Origin: Pseudomonadota bacterium
Lineage (GTDB): Bacteria; Pseudomonadota; Gammaproteobacteria; JAKBBU01
Length of the DNA: 59,509 nucleotides
Assembly: GCA_021808365.1 (NCBI GenBank)
Contig: JAKBBU010000005.1
Coordinates: forward strand, 1 to 59,509
Reading direction: 5' to 3'
The notes below the pieces were generated by a model that was not told the DNA's origin, did not search any database, and was given only the letters and a program-made list of their open reading frames with translations. Both the position numbers and the translations under genes were made by a program. This document shows, piece by piece, positions 9,241 to 16,620 of the stretch; positions within the stretch are counted from its first letter, which is position 1; every line of letters starts with the position of its first letter.

Positions 9241-11376
9241 CTATATAATTGAACCGAATGAGTATTTAGGCATAGCTGAGAAATTTTCCTTTAAAAAAAT
9301 AGAATTTGAATAAGCATTGTTTAATTGCTGGAAATAAGCTGATTTTACAATTTCTTTAAATTCTGGAAATTCTTTTAGATTTTTTGATTGACGAGTGTTG
9401 TGTAAAATATTTTTAATTTTAGTAACAGGATGTTCTTCTCTGAAAAGATTGGGAGAGTACCTAACTTCGTACAGTTTAAGTTCGTCTATAAAATCATTAT
9501 AAGTTAGCCTATCAAGAAGAAGTATTTTTGAAAACAAATCTAAAAGTTTAAAATCATCACCTTTTTCAGTGCTTACTAATAATTTAACAGCCTCAACTTT
9601 ATTGTTTTCTATCGCAACTGCAAGAGGTGTTTTTTCTTGAAAATCTTTTTTGTGAATGTCGGCTCCTTTTGCAATCAAGTATCTGGCAAGCTCAAGATGC
9701 CCTTGTCGAACAGCAAGTAATAAGGGTGTTTCCCCATTTTTATTTTGTTTGTCAATAAGGCTAATATCTTGTTCAATGAAGTATTGAGCAATATGCAGTT
9801 GTCCACTTTGTGAGGCGACAAAAAGAGGTGTTGATTGCTCATCATTTAACGCATTGAGAGATGCACCTTGCTCAATCAAATATTTAACAACATTTAAATG
9901 ACCTTTTTCTATCGCAGAATAAAGAGGTGTTTTTCCATCAACAGCAATGTTTATAAGAGCTCCTTTTTGAACAAGGTACTTTAAAAGCTCTAAGTGACCA
10001 GAGGCTGCGGCGGACCAGAGTGGTGTTACGTTACCTGCTGTAAGAGCATTAAATATCGCTCCCTTTTCAACAAGATATTTGACAATATCGAAGTGACCAT
10101 TTTGTGCTGCCAAATGAAGAGCTGTCCAACCTCTATTGTCTTGTTCGTTTATTGAGGCACCTTGCCCAATCAGATGAATTACTTCATTGAAGTGGCCAAA
10201 CATTGCGGCAATAAGGAGTTGTGTTGCACCAAAAGTATCTTTTTGGTTAGCATGACGATCACTATCTTTTTGAATTTCATCGATGGTTGACTTCCAATCA
10301 GTCATAAAATTATTTACAAGTTCTTTCGAATCATGAAAACATGAAATGGTTGTTGAGAACGAAATAAATCCGTTCGATCCAAAGGATTCTAAAATAGCCG
10401 CTGCAATATTGTCGATTCCTCTTGTTAACGCATGAATTTTGTGACTATTAAAAAGATACAAGTCATTTGAACACGGGTCATACCAAACTAAAACGGCATG
10501 ATTGATGTTTCTTAATTTAAGGCAGATAATTTGATCTTTATTGATGGACTTATTATGGGTGTTGAGTTTATTAAGTTCATTAAGAACTTTACTAAAGTCG
10601 TTTGGGTCATTATTTGAATCATCGGAGTTATCCAATAGATCATCAGAGTCATCAAACGGATCATCAGAGTCATCAAATGGATCATCGGAATTACCAAATG
10701 GATCATCGGAATTCTCAGACAGCTCATTAGGGTTGTCAGATGGATCATTGGGATCCTCAATCACACAAAATGAATCAAGTAAATTGGGTATGGCGGACTG
10801 GGCTAGCTGTTTATTTTTTATGTTTTTTTCAATACTTTCTTGAAAAGAAGAAAGATATTTTTTTAAATTTCCCTCGGTATAAAGACCCGAAAAAGAATAG
10901 TCCAAATCAACAGGAGGATTTTCTTCTAGTTGTTTAGGCAGGGTCAATCTTGCAGCTTGGATAGGATCTTGGGGCGCAACATTTGTCTCAATAAGGAATT
11001 GAACCGCATCGGTTGATTGGTATATTTTTACAGCATTAAAAAATGCGGGAAGTTCTGAAGCAATAAAAATAAAACATTCTTCAAGATTTAAAGGTTCTTG
11101 AGATTTAAATTTTTCTAAAATCTCATCAATTCTAGTTTTTTGAGTTAAAGGGTTTTTTTTGTAAACCTTATCAAAATAGGGCAGAATGATTTCTGGTAAA
11201 TTGCTGATTAAAAAATTAATTCTAAAAAGAAATAAATGCGGTTCAAAGCAAAAGATTGCTTTTTCTAAAATATTGGTGAGTGCTTCACAAATTCCAACTT
11301 TCGCTTCATTGCTGAGAATATTCAGAGCAATACCATGGTTAACAACTAGATCATGAGCTTTTACGGGATTAGTCAT
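9241..11376 (-). CDS. Ankyrin-repeat protein with acidic tandem-repeat linker (putative effector)
   Basis: A 711-aa cytosolic-type protein without signal peptide or membrane helix. Its N-terminal 210 residues are unknown. Next comes an acidic Asp/Ser/Pro/Asn linker (about residues 208-265) encoded by a 21-bp tandem repeat. A globular segment follows (NHAVLVWYDPCSNDLYLFNS), then seven ankyrin repeats at about residues 379-610 (for example GWTALHLAAQNGHFDIVKYL) and a helical end. I chose the ATG at 11376 (MTNPVKAHDL); the longer frame would need TTG. Ankyrin proteins of host-associated gammaproteobacteria are often secreted effectors, but that is inference here. It converges with the VanY gene (27-nt gap). 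Confidence 0.8.
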   Translation of the reverse strand: MTNPVKAHDLVVNHGIALNILSNEAKVGICEALTNILEKAIFCFEPHLFLFRINFLISNLPEIILPYFDKVYKKNPLTQKTRIDEILEKFKSQEPLNLEECFIFIASELPAFFNAVKIYQSTDAVQFLIETNVAPQDPIQAARLTLPKQLEENPPVDLDYSFSGLYTEGNLKKYLSSFQESIEKNIKNKQLAQSAIPNLLDSFCVIEDPNDPSDNPNELSENSDDPFGNSDDPFDDSDDPFDDSDDLLDNSDDSNNDPNDFSKVLNELNKLNTHNKSINKDQIICLKLRNINHAVLVWYDPCSNDLYLFNSHKIHALTRGIDNIAAAILESFGSNGFISFSTTISCFHDSKELVNNFMTDWKSTIDEIQKDSDRHANQKDTFGATQLLIAAMFGHFNEVIHLIGQGASINEQDNRGWTALHLAAQNGHFDIVKYLVEKGAIFNALTAGNVTPLWSAAASGHLELLKYLVQKGALINIAVDGKTPLYSAIEKGHLNVVKYLIEQGASLNALNDEQSTPLFVASQSGQLHIAQYFIEQDISLIDKQNKNGETPLLLAVRQGHLELARYLIAKGADIHKKDFQEKTPLAVAIENNKVEAVKLLVSTEKGDDFKLLDLFSKILLLDRLTYNDFIDELKLYEVRYSPNLFREEHPVTKIKNILHNTRQSKNLKEFPEFKEIVKSAYFQQLNNAYSNSIFLKENFSAMPKYSFGSII
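10628..10753. repeat. 21-bp in-frame tandem repeat, six units
   Basis: Six imperfect 21-nt units lie end to end, beginning at 10628, 10649, 10670, 10691, 10712 and 10733; typical core CAAATGGATCATCGGAA. On the minus strand each encodes seven residues of the type SDDPFDD in the ankyrin protein. The 21-nt period preserves the frame. Confidence 0.85.
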
Positions 11377-11517
11377 TTTTTTCTTCTCTAATTGAATTAA
11401 TGTTTTTATTTGAAATTGTTCAAAGAACAAGGAACATCATACCATCCAAACATTAAGAAGACATTAAGAATTGATCATTTTTTGCTTCTTATTGAATTTG
11501 TAAATAATTTTTTATCG

Positions 11518-11605
11518 CATTTCTCACATTCATCAAACAGTAAAGGATTGCCAATGCATGTTGTGGCATTGGCAATCCTTTACTGTTTGATGAATGTGAG
11601 AAATG
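11518..11605. repeat. Perfect 40-bp inverted repeat with 8-nt loop (hairpin family A, copy 2)
   Basis: Arms 11518-11557 and 11566-11605 are perfect reverse complements; the loop is ATGTTGTG. The arm aligns with that of 57-164 (both run GCATTT, TCA, ATT, AT, AAA, CAG, AAG, CCAAT in order) but differs at many positions, each compensated in the other arm. It lies in the 304-nt gap between two minus-strand genes. Confidence 0.88.
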
Positions 11606-11617
11606 GAATAACATGAT

Positions 11618-11645
11618 CCACAACACCCTTTTCAGGGTGTTGTGG
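11618..11645. terminator. 12-bp perfect hairpin downstream of the 307-aa gene
   Basis: CCACAACACCCT (11618-11629), loop TTTC, AGGGTGTTGTGG (11634-11645). It stands 35 bases after the stop of the minus-strand gene at 11681. There is no uridine run after it on the minus strand, so intrinsic termination is not proven. The rest of 11377-11680 holds only this and the repeat beside it. Confidence 0.5.
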
Positions 11646-11680
11646 GTTGGATGAATTGTTTCTTTTGAAAGGCAAGAATT

Positions 11681-12604
11681 TTACCCGCCTGCCTGTGAGA
11701 AACCTCTAAGTTTGTCAGCAGAGATTTCAGCGCGAGTGTTATCAACTTGGGTGGCCTGATTAAATAAACTTATGCCTTTTTGCATCAATGCGGTACTGGC
11801 AATACTCAAAGGTGTAGATACAACTGTCCCTATAATCGTGCCAACTCCTCCGGTGGGTATCGTTGATACAAGGCCAGCTAGCCCAATGATCCCACTCAGA
11901 ACAACACCTGCAAGGCCAACTAATGCTATTGTTCCACCAAGTAATTTTTCAAAAGATGGACCGTGTAGCGCATTAACGGATGCTATGTAAGCTGTTTTTG
12001 CCTCTTCGCTTTTTTCACGAACCAAGGTTTCAGTGACATTTAAATGTGCGACAACGTCATTTTTTTTATTTGGCGAATCTTTCACTAATTTTTGTGCTGT
12101 GTCTATGACTTTAACAGACTGTTCGATCATGGTTAAGCCGCTTGCACCGTTGCCTGCTTCTTGGAAAGATGTTCTTAGCAATCTATATTGTGCCTCGATT
12201 AGAGGGTCTATTTTTTGCTTTTTAATTTCAGCAATAGCACCTTGGACATAAATTTCTAATAAGGGTTGAGTATCCATATGGCCCGCAACCAGGGCTGTTT
12301 GAGTAAAGTACTGAGTCAATTCATTTTGGCTAAGATCGCGATTGCTCAAAAGTGCATCAAGTAAAAGATTAATTACCCCTTCCTGATGAGAGGCGATCTT
12401 AGAAAGATCCCGATCAATTTGTTCGCTATTCTGTTCAGCAACTGCTGATCTTAAGTTAGTGTCTGCCTCGAACCAGTGTTTCACTTTGTCGTCAGAATAA
12501 CGATTTTTTTTAAGTTCTTTCTCAATTTGTTTAAGTTGTTCCGGGCTGCGTGGCGTGGAAAATTTAGCTTTTAAATTTTGAATATTGTCTTGAAATGTTG
12601 GCAT
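11681..12604 (-). CDS. Hypothetical protein with C-terminal hydrophobic hairpin
   Basis: A 307-aa protein I do not recognise. Residues 1-215 are hydrophilic and helical with many Gln, Glu and Lys. Residues of about 222-285 form one or two Gly/Ile/Val-rich membrane segments (GGTIALVGLAGVVLSGIIG, then GGVGTIIGTVVSTPLSIAS), followed by a short polar tail. There is no N-terminal signal peptide, so it may insert post-translationally, as some secreted membrane-targeting effectors do (inference). The start is supported by AGAGAGG before ATG 12604. Confidence 0.7.
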   Translation of the reverse strand: MPTFQDNIQNLKAKFSTPRSPEQLKQIEKELKKNRYSDDKVKHWFEADTNLRSAVAEQNSEQIDRDLSKIASHQEGVINLLLDALLSNRDLSQNELTQYFTQTALVAGHMDTQPLLEIYVQGAIAEIKKQKIDPLIEAQYRLLRTSFQEAGNGASGLTMIEQSVKVIDTAQKLVKDSPNKKNDVVAHLNVTETLVREKSEEAKTAYIASVNALHGPSFEKLLGGTIALVGLAGVVLSGIIGLAGLVSTIPTGGVGTIIGTVVSTPLSIASTALMQKGISLFNQATQVDNTRAEISADKLRGFSQAGG

Positions 12605-12722
12605 GATAACCTCTCTCTTTGTTAGACCGCCTTGCGGTTAGTGTTGTTCTTGGTAACTTTTGTTACTATGGGGATATCATACCTGGGCCGCCTTAAGATA
12701 ATATGAAAACATAGGATCCCTC

Positions 12723-12751
12723 TTGACAGCCTCTCATTCTCTCGCGACAAT
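12723..12751 (+). promoter_or_regulatory. Sigma-70 promoter of tRNA-Gln
   Basis: TTGACA at 12723-12728, a 17-bp spacer, and GACAAT at 12746-12751. It lies 13 bases before the first base of the tRNA. Confidence 0.75.
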
Positions 12752-12764
12752 AGCGCCTCTTCCT

Positions 12765-12839
12765 TGGGGTGTCGCCAAGCGGTAAGGCACGGGGTTTTGA
12801 TCCCCGCATACCTAGGTTCGAATCCTAGCACCCCAGCCA
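12765..12839 (+). tRNA. tRNA-Gln(TTG)
   Basis: 75 nt with encoded CCA. The acceptor stem TGGGGTG pairs with the 3' CACCCCA. The D-arm contains CGCCAAGCGGTAAGGC. The anticodon loop TTTTGAT reads TTG between GGGG and CCCC stem parts, and the T-loop is GGTTCGAATCC. It is close to the enterobacterial glutamine tRNA. It stands directly upstream of prs, an order common in gammaproteobacteria. Confidence 0.97.
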
Positions 12840-12988
12840 TACTCTTTGCGCTTGAATGCGGGGCGTTGCTGAAAGCTCGTTCGTCTTTGGTCATGTATGT
12901 TTATACGCTCCCTTGACTTACTCGCTTTCGCCTAGCCCAACATCCAATTGCTGTGAGTATAACTCACCATAAATTAAGGGTTTTTCCT

Positions 12989-13936
12989 GTGACCATGATG
13001 CTATTTTGCGGCAATGCCGTTCCCATTCTTGCAGAAAAAATTGCCCACTACTTAGGTCTCGAACTTGGAAAAGCCACCGTCAGTCGCTTCAGCGACGGCG
13101 AAATCATGGTTGAAATCCTTGAAAACGTTCGCGGCCGCGAAGTCTTTATCATCCAATCCACCTGTGCGCCTGCTAATGATAACCTCATGGAATTGATCAT
13201 CATGGCCGATGCACTTCGCCGAGCTTCTGCTAAGCGGATCACCGCCGTCATGCCCTACTTTGGGTATGCCCGTCAAGATCGTCGCGTTCGCTCCGCACGT
13301 GTGCCTATTACGGCAAAAGTTGTGGCCGACATGATGACCAAGGTCGGTGTTTCCCGATTACTCACGGTTGACTTACACGCCGATCAAATCCAAGGCTTTT
13401 TCTATATTCCCGTGGACAATGTCTACGCCACACCGGTTATGCTCAAAGATATTCTTTCTCGTCAATATCCAAACCCGATGGTCGTTTCACCCGATGTGGG
13501 CGGGGTAGTTCGGGCTCGCGCCATGGCAAAACGATTGAACGACTCTGATCTCGCCATTATCGACAAACGTCGCTTGAAGCCTAATCAATCTGAAGTGATG
13601 CACTTGATTGGTGATGTTACCGGTCGCAATTGCCTCCTTATCGACGATATGATCGACACAGCAGGGACATTGTGCATTGCGGCCGATGTCTTAAAGAAAA
13701 ATGGTGCAGCGACGGTTTCTGCTTATTGTACGCATCCCATCCTTTCTGGCCAGGCAGTTCAGCGGATCCAAGATTCAATGGTCGATGAACTGGTGGTTAC
13801 CGATACGATCCCTCTTTCTGATGCTGCACAGGCTTGCCCGAAAATTCGTTTACTGAGTTTAGCGCCCATGTTGGCGGAAACCATTCAGCGGATTGATGAT
13901 GAAGAATCGGTCAGTTCGATGTTCGTTGAGGATTGA
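12989..13936 (+). CDS. prs: Ribose-phosphate pyrophosphokinase
   Basis: A 315-aa enzyme making PRPP from ribose 5-phosphate and ATP, for purine, pyrimidine, His, Trp and NAD synthesis. Conserved blocks are [44 protein letters not shown] and the PRPP-binding loop [14 protein letters not shown] chose the GTG at 12989 (reads [12 protein letters not shown]) because AAGGG lies eight bases upstream and it gives 315 aa, matching E. coli Prs; an ATG at 12995 and a far GTG at 12953 are alternatives. The gene order with tRNA-Gln upstream and rplY, pth and ychF downstream is conserved in many gammaproteobacteria. Confidence 0.96.
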   Translation: MTMMLFCGNAVPILAEKIAHYLGLELGKATVSRFSDGEIMVEILENVRGREVFIIQSTCAPANDNLMELIIMADALRRASAKRITAVMPYFGYARQDRRVRSARVPITAKVVADMMTKVGVSRLLTVDLHADQIQGFFYIPVDNVYATPVMLKDILSRQYPNPMVVSPDVGGVVRARAMAKRLNDSDLAIIDKRRLKPNQSEVMHLIGDVTGRNCLLIDDMIDTAGTLCIAADVLKKNGAATVSAYCTHPILSGQAVQRIQDSMVDELVVTDTIPLSDAAQACPKIRLLSLAPMLAETIQRIDDEESVSSMFVED

Positions 13937-13990
13937 AGGCTTCTTCATTTCCACGTATACTCTCGCGCTTAGCCCTGCGGGTCGCACGCA

Positions 13991-14058
13991 AGGGTCTGTT
14001 TACGTTTGCTTACCTGAAGCGAATTTTGCAGCCAGGAGAGCAAACGTAAACAGACCCT
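13991..14058. repeat. 20-bp perfect inverted repeat before rplY
   Basis: Arm 13991-14010 and arm 14039-14058 are exact reverse complements (AGGGTCTGTTTACGTTTGCT and its complement), with a 28-nt loop that itself has CCTG/CAGG ends. It ends 13 bases before the rplY Shine-Dalgarno. It could be an rplY leader structure, a prs terminator or a mobile palindrome. Confidence 0.75.
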
Positions 14059-14081
14059 GGGCCATTCCTTTGGAGAAAATT

Positions 14082-14768
14082 ATGTCAGTTGTTAGTTTCG
14101 AAATTAAAGCCGAACCTCGGCAGGTCGTAGGGAAGGGTGCGAGCCGCCGCCTTCGCCGCCTGGATAATCAAGTTCCGGCCATCCTTTATGGTGCGGGCAA
14201 GGAACCCGTCATGCTCATGCTTAATCACTTTGAGGTGAGCAAAGCCCTAAGCCATGAAGCATTTTATTCTCACATTTTGACGCTGCATATCGGTGGGGCA
14301 TCAGAAAAAGTGGTGTTAAAAGCGCTGCAACGTCATCCTTTCAAACCTCGCATTATGCACATGGATTTCATGCGCGTAGATGCACAAACCAAACTTCGCC
14401 GACAAGTTCCCCTGCATTTTGTAGGCCAAGAACAAGCGCCAGGCGTGGTTGCAGACCATGGTGTGATTACGCATTATATCAGTGATATTGAAATTAGCTG
14501 CCTACCTGCGGATCTGCCTGAGTTCATCACCGTTGATCTATCAACCTTAGAACTCAATGATGTTGTTCATCTCTCGGGATTAAAATTACCTAAGGGTGTT
14601 GAGCTACCTTCGGCACCCAAGGCAGGCTCCGATCAAGATCATCCTGTGGCAAGTCTTCATTTGCCAAAGGTTGTGGTTGAGGAAGAAATTCCAACAGCTG
14701 CACCAGTTGCGGCTGAAGTTCCAACGATTTCTACAACTGAAGCAGAAGCTGAGGATAAGAAACCGTAA
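14082..14768 (+). CDS. rplY: 50S ribosomal protein L25, CTC form
   Basis: A 228-aa 5S-rRNA-binding ribosomal protein of the long (CTC/TL5) type. The N-terminal L25 domain is shown by GKGASRRLRRLDNQVPAILYG and by KALQRHPFKPRIMHMDFMRV. A C-terminal beta domain follows, and an acidic Ala/Glu-rich tail ends it (from about residue 200). The start is fixed by GGAG six bases before the ATG. Longer frames upstream run through the inverted repeat and were not used. Confidence 0.95.
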   Translation: MSVVSFEIKAEPRQVVGKGASRRLRRLDNQVPAILYGAGKEPVMLMLNHFEVSKALSHEAFYSHILTLHIGGASEKVVLKALQRHPFKPRIMHMDFMRVDAQTKLRRQVPLHFVGQEQAPGVVADHGVITHYISDIEISCLPADLPEFITVDLSTLELNDVVHLSGLKLPKGVELPSAPKAGSDQDHPVASLHLPKVVVEEEIPTAAPVAAEVPTISTTEAEAEDKKP

Positions 14769-14770
14769 AA

Positions 14771-14796
14771 GATGGTTAAGTTAAGAGAACGTTCAA
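14771..14796. repeat. 26-bp dispersed repeat, copy 1
   Basis: GATGG, then TTAAGTTAAGAGAACGTTCA and a final A. It matches 58620-58645 at 25 of 26 positions. It contains the 8-bp palindrome GAACGTTC. A partner GGACGTTC follows at about 14823, giving an imperfect hairpin between rplY and pth. Confidence 0.65.
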
Positions 14797-14857
14797 GGTT
14801 GGCAAACAGCGCGAATGCGCGTTGGACGTTCCTTTAAAAAGGCGAAATGGTGACGAG

Positions 14858-15436
14858 ATGATCGAGTTAGTGGTTGGTCTCGCTAATCCGATACCTGAAT
14901 ACGAAAAAACGCGACACAATGCAGGCGCTTGGTTTGTCCAAGCGCTAGCCGAACAATGTAGAAGTACATTGACCCTGGAAAAACGATTCCATGGTCTGTG
15001 TGCACAGGCCAAGATCGGTGATCATCTGGTTCGCCTTCTTATTCCAAACACGTACATGAATTTAAGTGGACGGGCCGTCAAAGCCGTTTCCCATTTTTAT
15101 CGTATTCCAACAGAATCTATTTTAATCGTCCACGATGAATTGGATCTACCCCCTGGCATTGTGCGTTTAAAACAAGGTGGTGGCACGGGTGGGCACAATG
15201 GTTTGAAAGATACGCAAGCGTGTTTGGGCACTGCTAATTTCACTCGTTTACGCATTGGGATTGGGCATCCAGGTCAGGCTTCGGATGTGGTTAATTATGT
15301 CCTTCATCCACCAAGCCGCGATGATCGCGAAAAAATTGACGCGGCGATCGCGCAAGCTATTGCTGTTTTACCAACTCTTATCCAGGGTGATATGAGTAGG
15401 GCAATGCAGGATCTACATTCATGTAGGTTGGGGTAG
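14858..15436 (+). CDS. pth: Peptidyl-tRNA hydrolase
   Basis: A 192-aa enzyme that recycles peptidyl-tRNA released by drop-off. The N-terminus is MIELVVGLANP; the catalytic His is residue 20 in TRHNAGAWFV; other marks are PNTYMNLSGRAV, VHDELDLPPG and GGGTGGHNGLKD. I chose the ATG at 14858 because it gives the family N-terminus; the longer TTG frame would start in the upstream repeat. The last codons and the stop (15434-15436) lie inside a palindromic repeat (15421-15470), so the C-terminal residues CRLG are repeat-derived. Confidence 0.95.
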   Translation: MIELVVGLANPIPEYEKTRHNAGAWFVQALAEQCRSTLTLEKRFHGLCAQAKIGDHLVRLLIPNTYMNLSGRAVKAVSHFYRIPTESILIVHDELDLPPGIVRLKQGGGTGGHNGLKDTQACLGTANFTRLRIGIGHPGQASDVVNYVLHPPSRDDREKIDAAIAQAIAVLPTLIQGDMSRAMQDLHSCRLG

Positions 15437-15470
15437 TTGGGTTACGCGAGTACGCTAATCCAACCTACAT
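15421..15470. repeat. Palindromic repeat, family GTAGGTTGGGTTA, copy 1
   Basis: ATGTAGGTTG (15421-15430) pairs with CAACCTACAT (15461-15470), with an inner imperfect stem around GGGTTACGCG and CGCTAATCC. Related copies are at 26111 and 32106. This copy overlaps the 3' end of pth. Confidence 0.75.
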
Positions 15471-15503
15471 TAACCTACACAATTTATAAATGAAGGAAAA
15501 AAC

Positions 15504-16598
15504 ATGGGTTTTAATTGCGGCATCGTCGGGTTACCTAATGTCGGTAAATCAACACTCTTTAATGCACTTATGCGTGAACAAGCGGCAGCAGCCGCGAATT
15601 ATCCTTTTTGTACCATCGACCCCAATGTCGGTATTGTGCCTATGCCTGATCCCCGCCTTGAGGCAATTGCTGCGCTCGTTCATCCTGAACGCATTCTTCC
15701 CACGACCATGGAATTTGTCGACATTGCGGGTCTTGTGGCTGGAGCCGCGAGTGGTGAAGGGCTGGGCAATAAATTTTTATCGCATATTCGTGAAACTCAT
15801 GCGATTGCACAAGTGGTTCGTTGTTTTGAAAACTCAGATATTATCCATGTTGCTGGCAATGTAAATCCTCTTAGGGACATTGAAACCATTGGAACAGAAT
15901 TAGCCTTGGCGGATTTGGATACACTGGAAAAAGCCTTATTACGCGCACAAAAAGCGAGTAGGGCGGGCGATAAAGCGGCAATTAAAGAAAAAGAATTATT
16001 GGAACGAGTGAAGGTGACGCTCGATGCTGCCAAGCCCATTCGCAGTATGAATTTAAGTGAAGAAGAAATTAATCTCTTAAAACCCTACTGTTTTTTAACA
16101 CTCAAACCTACTTTATATATTGCCAATGTCGACGAACAGGGTTTTGAAAATAATCCTTTCTTGACGCAAGTTGAAGAAATTGCAGTCGCTGAAGGTGCCA
16201 TTGTTGTCCCAGTGTGTGCGGCCATTGAATCAGAAATTGTTCAATTAGCGGAGGAGGAACGTGCTGAGTTTCTCAAAGAATTAGGGTTAACGGAATCTGG
16301 TTTGGATCGAGTGATCCATGCGGGTTATCGTCTTTTGGGATTACAGACGTATTTTACAGCTGGTGTGAAGGAAGTCAGGGCCTGGACAATTCCCATCGGT
16401 GCAAAGGCACCACAGGCTGCCGGTGTGATTCATACGGATTTTGAAAAAGGGTTTATTCGTGCTGAAGTCATTAGCTATGATGATTTTATTCAGTTTAAAG
16501 GGGAACAAGGCGCCAAGGATGCGGGAAAATGGCGCCTGGAAGGAAAAGATTATGTGATGCACGATGGGGACGTCGTGCATTTTCGGTTTAATGTGTAG
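15504..16598 (+). CDS. ychF: Redox-regulated ATPase YchF (Obg-family)
   Basis: A 364-aa OLA1/YchF P-loop protein, ribosome-associated and preferring ATP. G1 is GLPNVGKST (residues 8-16); VDIAGLV is G3; a helical coiled domain lies at about residues 130-200; the C-terminal TGS-like end carries [24 protein letters not shown] (split in the family pattern). AAGGA precedes the ATG at 15504. The length equals that of E. coli YchF (363 aa). It follows pth, the usual order. Confidence 0.97.
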   Translation: MGFNCGIVGLPNVGKSTLFNALMREQAAAAANYPFCTIDPNVGIVPMPDPRLEAIAALVHPERILPTTMEFVDIAGLVAGAASGEGLGNKFLSHIRETHAIAQVVRCFENSDIIHVAGNVNPLRDIETIGTELALADLDTLEKALLRAQKASRAGDKAAIKEKELLERVKVTLDAAKPIRSMNLSEEEINLLKPYCFLTLKPTLYIANVDEQGFENNPFLTQVEEIAVAEGAIVVPVCAAIESEIVQLAEEERAEFLKELGLTESGLDRVIHAGYRLLGLQTYFTAGVKEVRAWTIPIGAKAPQAAGVIHTDFEKGFIRAEVISYDDFIQFKGEQGAKDAGKWRLEGKDYVMHDGDVVHFRFNV

Positions 16599-16620
16599 TG
16601 CTTCCCTATAAAGATCGAAA

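Noticed and set aside
10628..10753. Tandem units that look array-like, as a possible CRISPR
   Set aside because: There are no spacers: the 21-bp units are contiguous and in frame within the ankyrin gene.
9241..11376. A YopT-like cysteine protease domain around NHAVLVWYDPCSNDLYLFNS
   Set aside because: A His and an Asp are suggestive, but no convincing catalytic Cys block is visible upstream; left as unknown.
12622..12894. A 90-codon minus-strand open frame
   Set aside because: It runs across tRNA-Gln and its promoter; its middle is a translation of the tRNA antisense and has no ribosome site or family pattern.
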